A stretch of 9,192 nucleotides of DNA from CAZJFC01 sp964545245. Its GTDB lineage: Bacteria > Pseudomonadota > Alphaproteobacteria > Rickettsiales > 21-14-0-20-44-7. This document shows positions 6,827 to 9,192 of the stretch, piece after piece; position 1 is the stretch's first letter, and the number at the start of each line of letters is the position of its first letter. A model generated the notes under the pieces. The model saw only the letters and a list, made by a program, of their open reading frames with translations, searched no databases and had not been told where the DNA came from. The stretch is from assembly GCA_964545245.1 (NCBI GenBank), contig CAZJFC010000066.1, positions 1 to 9,192 on the forward strand, given 5' to 3'. Made by a program: the position numbers and the translations under genes.

Positions 6827-7772
6827 CAGCTCATGCGAAAGCAATAACCAGCAATTGATGCAACTGCGGGAGCAGTACCTCGCGCGGCAGGATACTGCTA
6901 CCGGGTATAAAAAAGGGGCTGCCGCCCAGCAAGACCAGCAGGGCCAACAGCTTGTTACGCAAATGAACAGCCTTATCGACAGCTCCATCGAGCAGGGCTG
7001 CAACCCGCCTAGGGGTTTCAGCGTTAAGGAATTCAACCCCGGTGTTGGCGGAAGGGTCGCTTCCGAGATAACCCCGTTCGCGCCCGGAGAATCAAAGATC
7101 CCTCCCGCGCCGACCTTCAACTTCAACCAGAATTTCCGGTTTGATGACGGTTCCTCCCTGCCGCTGCCCGGTGGCGGAGGGTTCACCGTGCCTGACTTTA
7201 CATTCCCTCACGTCGGTGAGGAGAAGGAAAAGAAAAACTGCGGGGAGTGGGCTTCGAACTTCGCCAATGACGTTTATGACATGGGCAGCCGCGTCACATA
7301 TAAGAATGACTGCGCGGGCGCTTCCCAGAACGGCAATGGCAGGGCCGCGCCGAATAAGTCCAGTACTTCCTGCAACGGCAGGCAATACGGCAAGTTCGGC
7401 TTCGTTTTTGCTTCCTATAACAATAAGTTCGTTTCGGTGGATATTTCCGATTACTGGCTGAAAGCTCCGGGGCTGGCGCGTGCGGATGACCCTAATATCC
7501 TCGCGTTCAGTAGCCGTACGGACGGCAGGAAGGACGAAAGCAAGTGCAGCATCACCCGGATGAACAGTTGTGGCAAGCCGGGCGATATCGTCCTGCTCCA
7601 GACCAGCACCAGCGCTGGTTTAGACCGGGCGTATAACCACTGGCTGATCTATGACGGCAGCTCTTTCCTTGAGGCGCAGGACAGTTCAAACAACCCCATC
7701 CGCCGCGGCGCGCTGAAGCCGGAATATGCCAGCATGTCATATGAAATCCGCCGGCTGGATTGCAGCAAGTAG
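6750..7772 (+). CDS. Exported protein with C-terminal NlpC/P60- or CHAP-like cysteine peptidase domain
   Basis: Probable periplasmic or secreted peptidoglycan amidase/endopeptidase, 340 aa. It starts with a Sec signal (MTGVKLKFGILIMMTAILAP, cut likely soon after). A helical, Gln-rich stretch with two Cys follows (residues about 25-90; QQLMQLREQYLARQ, QQDQQGQQLVTQMNSLID). Next comes a Pro/Gly/Phe-rich linker (about 100-155) and then the putative catalytic domain. There, Cys164 in KNCGEWASNFANDVY sits at the start of a helix as the nucleophile does in CHAP/NlpC enzymes; GKPGDIVLL (G278-D279) matches the conserved 'pGD' strand; and His297 in YNHWLIYDG followed by FLEAQ (Glu308, Gln310) fits the catalytic His and polar third residue. 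This is a motif-level assignment. Extra Cys in the domain suggest disulfides. The gene overlaps its neighbour by 77 bases, implying translational coupling. Possible roles are making room in the wall for a T4SS or surface structure, like VirB1, or acting as a secreted effector. Confidence 0.72.
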   Translation: MTGVKLKFGILIMMTAILAPMGSQSSSSCESNNQQLMQLREQYLARQDTATGYKKGAAAQQDQQGQQLVTQMNSLIDSSIEQGCNPPRGFSVKEFNPGVGGRVASEITPFAPGESKIPPAPTFNFNQNFRFDDGSSLPLPGGGGFTVPDFTFPHVGEEKEKKNCGEWASNFANDVYDMGSRVTYKNDCAGASQNGNGRAAPNKSSTSCNGRQYGKFGFVFASYNNKFVSVDISDYWLKAPGLARADDPNILAFSSRTDGRKDESKCSITRMNSCGKPGDIVLLQTSTSAGLDRAYNHWLIYDGSSFLEAQDSSNNPIRRGALKPEYASMSYEIRRLDCSK

Positions 7773-7792
7773 GGGGGGACATTAGTTATTTT

Positions 7793-7896
7793 CACCTCAC
7801 CCCCACCCTCTCCTGATAGGAGAGGGAGTAATGCACCCCTCATCAGGAGGGAAATATTCTTTTCTCCCCTCCTATCAGGAGGGGATGGGGGAGGTG
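7793..7896. repeat. Palindromic three-hairpin intergenic repeat (REP/MITE-like)
   Basis: Outer imperfect inverted arms lie at 7793-7822 and 7869-7896 (both read CACCTC...CCCCA...CTCCTGATAGGAG on opposite strands; two mismatches and a two-base insertion). Each arm is itself a hairpin: CCCTCTCCT-GAT-AGGAGAGGG at 7806-7826 (9-bp stem) and CCCCTCCT-ATC-AGGAGGGG at 7866-7884 (8-bp stem). A third, weaker unit sits between them (CCCTC-ATCAG-GAGGG, 7837-7851). The same core, CTCCTGATAGGAG, is thus present three times in variants. There is no clean T-tract. Such elements are typically multicopy and non-autonomous, and may also stop or stabilise transcripts between the upstream operon and tatABC. Confidence 0.75.
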
Positions 7897-7951
7897 CTCC
7901 TAATGACCAATGACTAACAACTAATGGCTCCACTTACGATGACTTACGACT
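7897..7951. repeat. Degenerate short tandem repeats beside the palindromic element
   Basis: Read on the minus strand from 7926, the sequence goes CATTAGT, TGTTAGT, CATTGGT, CATTAGG: four degenerate heptamers. On the plus strand the next stretch is a 10-base tandem pair, ACTTACGATG (7932-7941) and ACTTACGACT (7942-7951). A matching CATTAGTTATT occurs on the plus strand at 7780-7790, so this end and 7780 form an 11-base inverted repeat (10/11) around the palindromic element. Confidence 0.55.
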
Positions 7952-7966
7952 ACCATCGGAATTTTC

Positions 7967-7994
7967 TCGCAATATCTTCCCGGTTCAATATAAT
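7967..7994 (+). promoter_or_regulatory. Candidate promoter for tatABC
   Basis: A perfect TATAAT lies at 7989-7994. TCGCAA at 7967-7972, 16 bases upstream, is a poor -35. Initiation near 8001 would give a leader of about 20 bases containing AAGGA (8009-8013), a good Shine-Dalgarno sequence 7 bases before the tatA ATG. The promoter sits just beyond the repeat element. Confidence 0.42.
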
Positions 7995-8020
7995 CCCCAA
8001 AATAAACGAAGGAAGAAATT

Positions 8021-8233
8021 ATGCTTAAATGGATTGTCGTATTATTAATCGTGCTGATTATCTTCGGCGCGGGCAAACTGCCGAAAATCATGGGCGACCT
8101 TGGCCGCGGGCTGAAAAACTTCAAGAAAGAACTCGATAACGACGAAGCCGAAAAGGTTGAGGATGACGAAACCAAGCCAGAAGGCCGCGTGATCGACGTG
8201 AAGCCGGAAAAAACCACCAGGGACGAAAAATAA
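8021..8233 (+). CDS. tatA: TatA, twin-arginine translocase pore-forming subunit
   Basis: TatA oligomerises in the inner membrane to let folded proteins with twin-arginine signals cross. The 70-aa product has the family layout: a short N-terminal membrane helix (residues about 2-16, LKWIVVLLIVLIIFG), the hinge and amphipathic helix FGAGKLPKIMGDLGRGLKNF with the hallmark FG, LP and FKKE, then an acidic, Lys/Asp/Glu-rich tail. The ATG at 8021 has AAGGA 7 bases upstream. The TAA overlaps the tatB ATG by one base (TAATG). The size is typical of alphaproteobacterial TatA (about 60-90 aa). Confidence 0.95.
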   Translation: MLKWIVVLLIVLIIFGAGKLPKIMGDLGRGLKNFKKELDNDEAEKVEDDETKPEGRVIDVKPEKTTRDEK

Positions 8234-8529
8234 TGCTGGGTATCGGATGGATGGAGGCTCTGGTGATTGCCATGGCGGTGGTTATTTTCGTCCACCCGAA
8301 AGACCTGCCGGATTTCATCCGCACCATCGCCGGTTTTGTGCGCCAGATAAGAAGCCTCGGCAAGGAATTCACCGATATCGTGAACAATGAACTTGGCGGC
8401 ACAAAAAAATTCATCAAGGACATAAACGGCGAGATACAGCAAACTTTCGAGGTGCCGGAAGCCCTGGACAACCCTTTCGCAAATAAGAAAAAAGACAAAG
8501 GTAAAAAACCGGAAGACAAAAATGGCTGA
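8233..8529 (+). CDS. tatB: TatB, twin-arginine translocase receptor subunit
   Basis: TatB pairs with TatC to recognise twin-arginine signal peptides before TatA is recruited. The 98-aa product begins MLGIGWMEALVIAMAVVIFV, matching the TatB pattern M..IG..EL..i....l, then HPKDLPDFIRTIAGFVRQIR, the hinge plus amphipathic helix with its P..LP motif (GPE.LP in many TatB proteins, here HPKDLP). A further charged helix (KEFTDIVNNELGG) and a Lys-rich tail follow. It is shorter than the enterobacterial protein, mainly by loss of the disordered tail. It overlaps tatA by one base and tatC by eight. Confidence 0.92.
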   Translation: MLGIGWMEALVIAMAVVIFVHPKDLPDFIRTIAGFVRQIRSLGKEFTDIVNNELGGTKKFIKDINGEIQQTFEVPEALDNPFANKKKDKGKKPEDKNG

Positions 8530-9192
8530 GGAAGAAATACCGGATAATTTTACCGAGGCTCCCATCTTTGAACACCTGATGGAACTTAAGCGCCGCCTGA
8601 TCTATGTGATTGTTTCATTCATCATCGCAGTTGGGGTTTCCTACCTGTTCGCGAAGGATATTTATGATTTTCTCATCGACCCGCTATACAAGGCCGGGTA
8701 TGACCGCAACATGCAGGGAACCGGGCTGACCGAGCCGTTCTTCACCGACCTCAAGCTCGCCATGTTCGCAGCGTTCTTCGTGACCATGCCGGTGGTGCTG
8801 GTGCAGCTTTACCTGTTCCTCGCGCCGGGGTTATACAAGCACGAAAAAAGCTTTTTGCTGCCGCTGCTCGCCGCCGCGCCGGTGCTGTTCGTGATGGGGG
8901 CGGTGTTCGTCTATTATTTCATCATGCCGCTGGCGTGGGAGTTTTTCCTCAGCTTCCAGACCGAAAAAGTGGAGATCCACGCGAAGGTGAGCGAATACCT
9001 TGAACTGGTGATGCACCTCATAATCGGCTTCGGGCTTTCGTTCCAGCTCCCGGTGCTGCTGATATTGCTGGCGAAAATCGGCTTGGTAACGCCGGAAGGT
9101 TTGAAGCGCAACCGCCGTTATGCTGTGGTAGTGATTGTTATCGTCGCCGCAATCCTCACCCCGCCGGACGTGATAAGCCAGCTTGGCCTTGC
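8522..9192 (+). CDS. tatC: TatC, twin-arginine translocase core subunit (C-terminus cut by window edge)
   Basis: TatC is the polytopic membrane receptor for twin-arginine signal peptides. The ATG at 8522, eight bases before the end of tatB, opens a frame of 223 codons that continues past the right edge. Landmarks in order: cytoplasmic FEHLMELKRRLIYV (family H..ELR.R), TM1 (VIVSFIIAVGVSYLFA), the periplasmic loop, TEPFFTDLKLAMFAAFFVTM (T.PF...K.a....), QLYLFLAPGLYKHEKSFLLP, including the cytoplasmic F..PGL...E segment, GAVFVYYFIMPLAWEFFLSF, SEYLELVMHLIIGFGLSFQL with its preceding P/Y region, and a late basic loop KRNRRYAVV leading into AAILTPPDVISQ. Only the last roughly 25-40 residues are missing. 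Together with tatA and tatB this makes a complete minimal Tat operon. Confidence 0.96.
   Translation, partial: MAEEEIPDNFTEAPIFEHLMELKRRLIYVIVSFIIAVGVSYLFAKDIYDFLIDPLYKAGYDRNMQGTGLTEPFFTDLKLAMFAAFFVTMPVVLVQLYLFLAPGLYKHEKSFLLPLLAAAPVLFVMGAVFVYYFIMPLAWEFFLSFQTEKVEIHAKVSEYLELVMHLIIGFGLSFQLPVLLILLAKIGLVTPEGLKRNRRYAVVVIVIVAAILTPPDVISQLGL

Noticed and set aside
7806..7884. Intrinsic transcription terminator
   Set aside because: The hairpins are strong, but no uninterrupted T-tract follows on either strand; the nested repeated cores fit a REP/MITE-like element better.
7649..7933. Minus-strand open frame of 94 aa across the intergenic repeat
   Set aside because: It runs through the palindromic repeat and into the end of the 6750-7772 gene; the translation is Pro/Ser/Gly-biased repeat sequence without a ribosome binding site or recognisable domain.
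7780..7951. CRISPR array
   Set aside because: The repeated units are palindromic cores and heptamers without regular 30-40 base spacers, and no cas gene is nearby.
7921..8565. Minus-strand open frame of 214 aa opposite tatA-tatB
   Set aside because: It is the antisense of two confidently identified genes; no family match, and tatABC explains the region.

Overview
The window looks like a draft or metagenomic scaffold from an alphaproteobacterium of moderate GC content. Three things suggest this: the lptC-lptA-lptB order, which in alphaproteobacteria normally continues into rpoN; a compact, overlapping tatA-tatB-tatC operon; and VirB8/VirB9 type IV secretion proteins. A run of 10 N at 5624-5633 marks an unresolved assembly join inside one gene. 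No tRNA, rRNA, CRISPR array, transposase or integrase was seen.

Layout. Minus strand, 1-1780: lptC, lptA and lptB (cut by the left edge), overlapping by 1 and 11 bases, encode part of the lipopolysaccharide export machine. Minus strand, 1908-3395: virB8 then virB9, an isolated pair of T4SS envelope components without virB10, virB11 or virD4 next to it; it reads towards lptC across a 127-base structured spacer. An AT-rich 136-base region (3396-3531) separates this leftward block from a rightward block of three exported proteins: a 147-aa secreted protein (3532-3975), a large glycine-rich, cysteine-containing exported protein of at least about 945 aa interrupted by the gap (3976-6826), and a 340-aa exported protein with a C-terminal NlpC/P60- or CHAP-like cysteine-peptidase domain (6750-7772). 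The three are tightly packed: the first stop abuts the next start, and the last two genes overlap by 77 bases. They look like one operon. I do not recognise the first two proteins.

A 248-base intergenic region (7773-8020) holds a palindromic, three-hairpin repeat flanked by degenerate heptamer repeats, then a likely promoter for tatABC. tatA and tatB are complete; tatC runs off the right edge.

Interpretation. Lpt, Tat and T4SS proteins are all envelope machines. The most interesting part is the 3532-7772 exported module, divergent from virB8-virB9 and ending in a putative peptidoglycan hydrolase. It could be a surface or secretion accessory system, but this rests on gene arrangement and on a motif-level domain call; no direct functional link to the T4SS is visible in the sequence.
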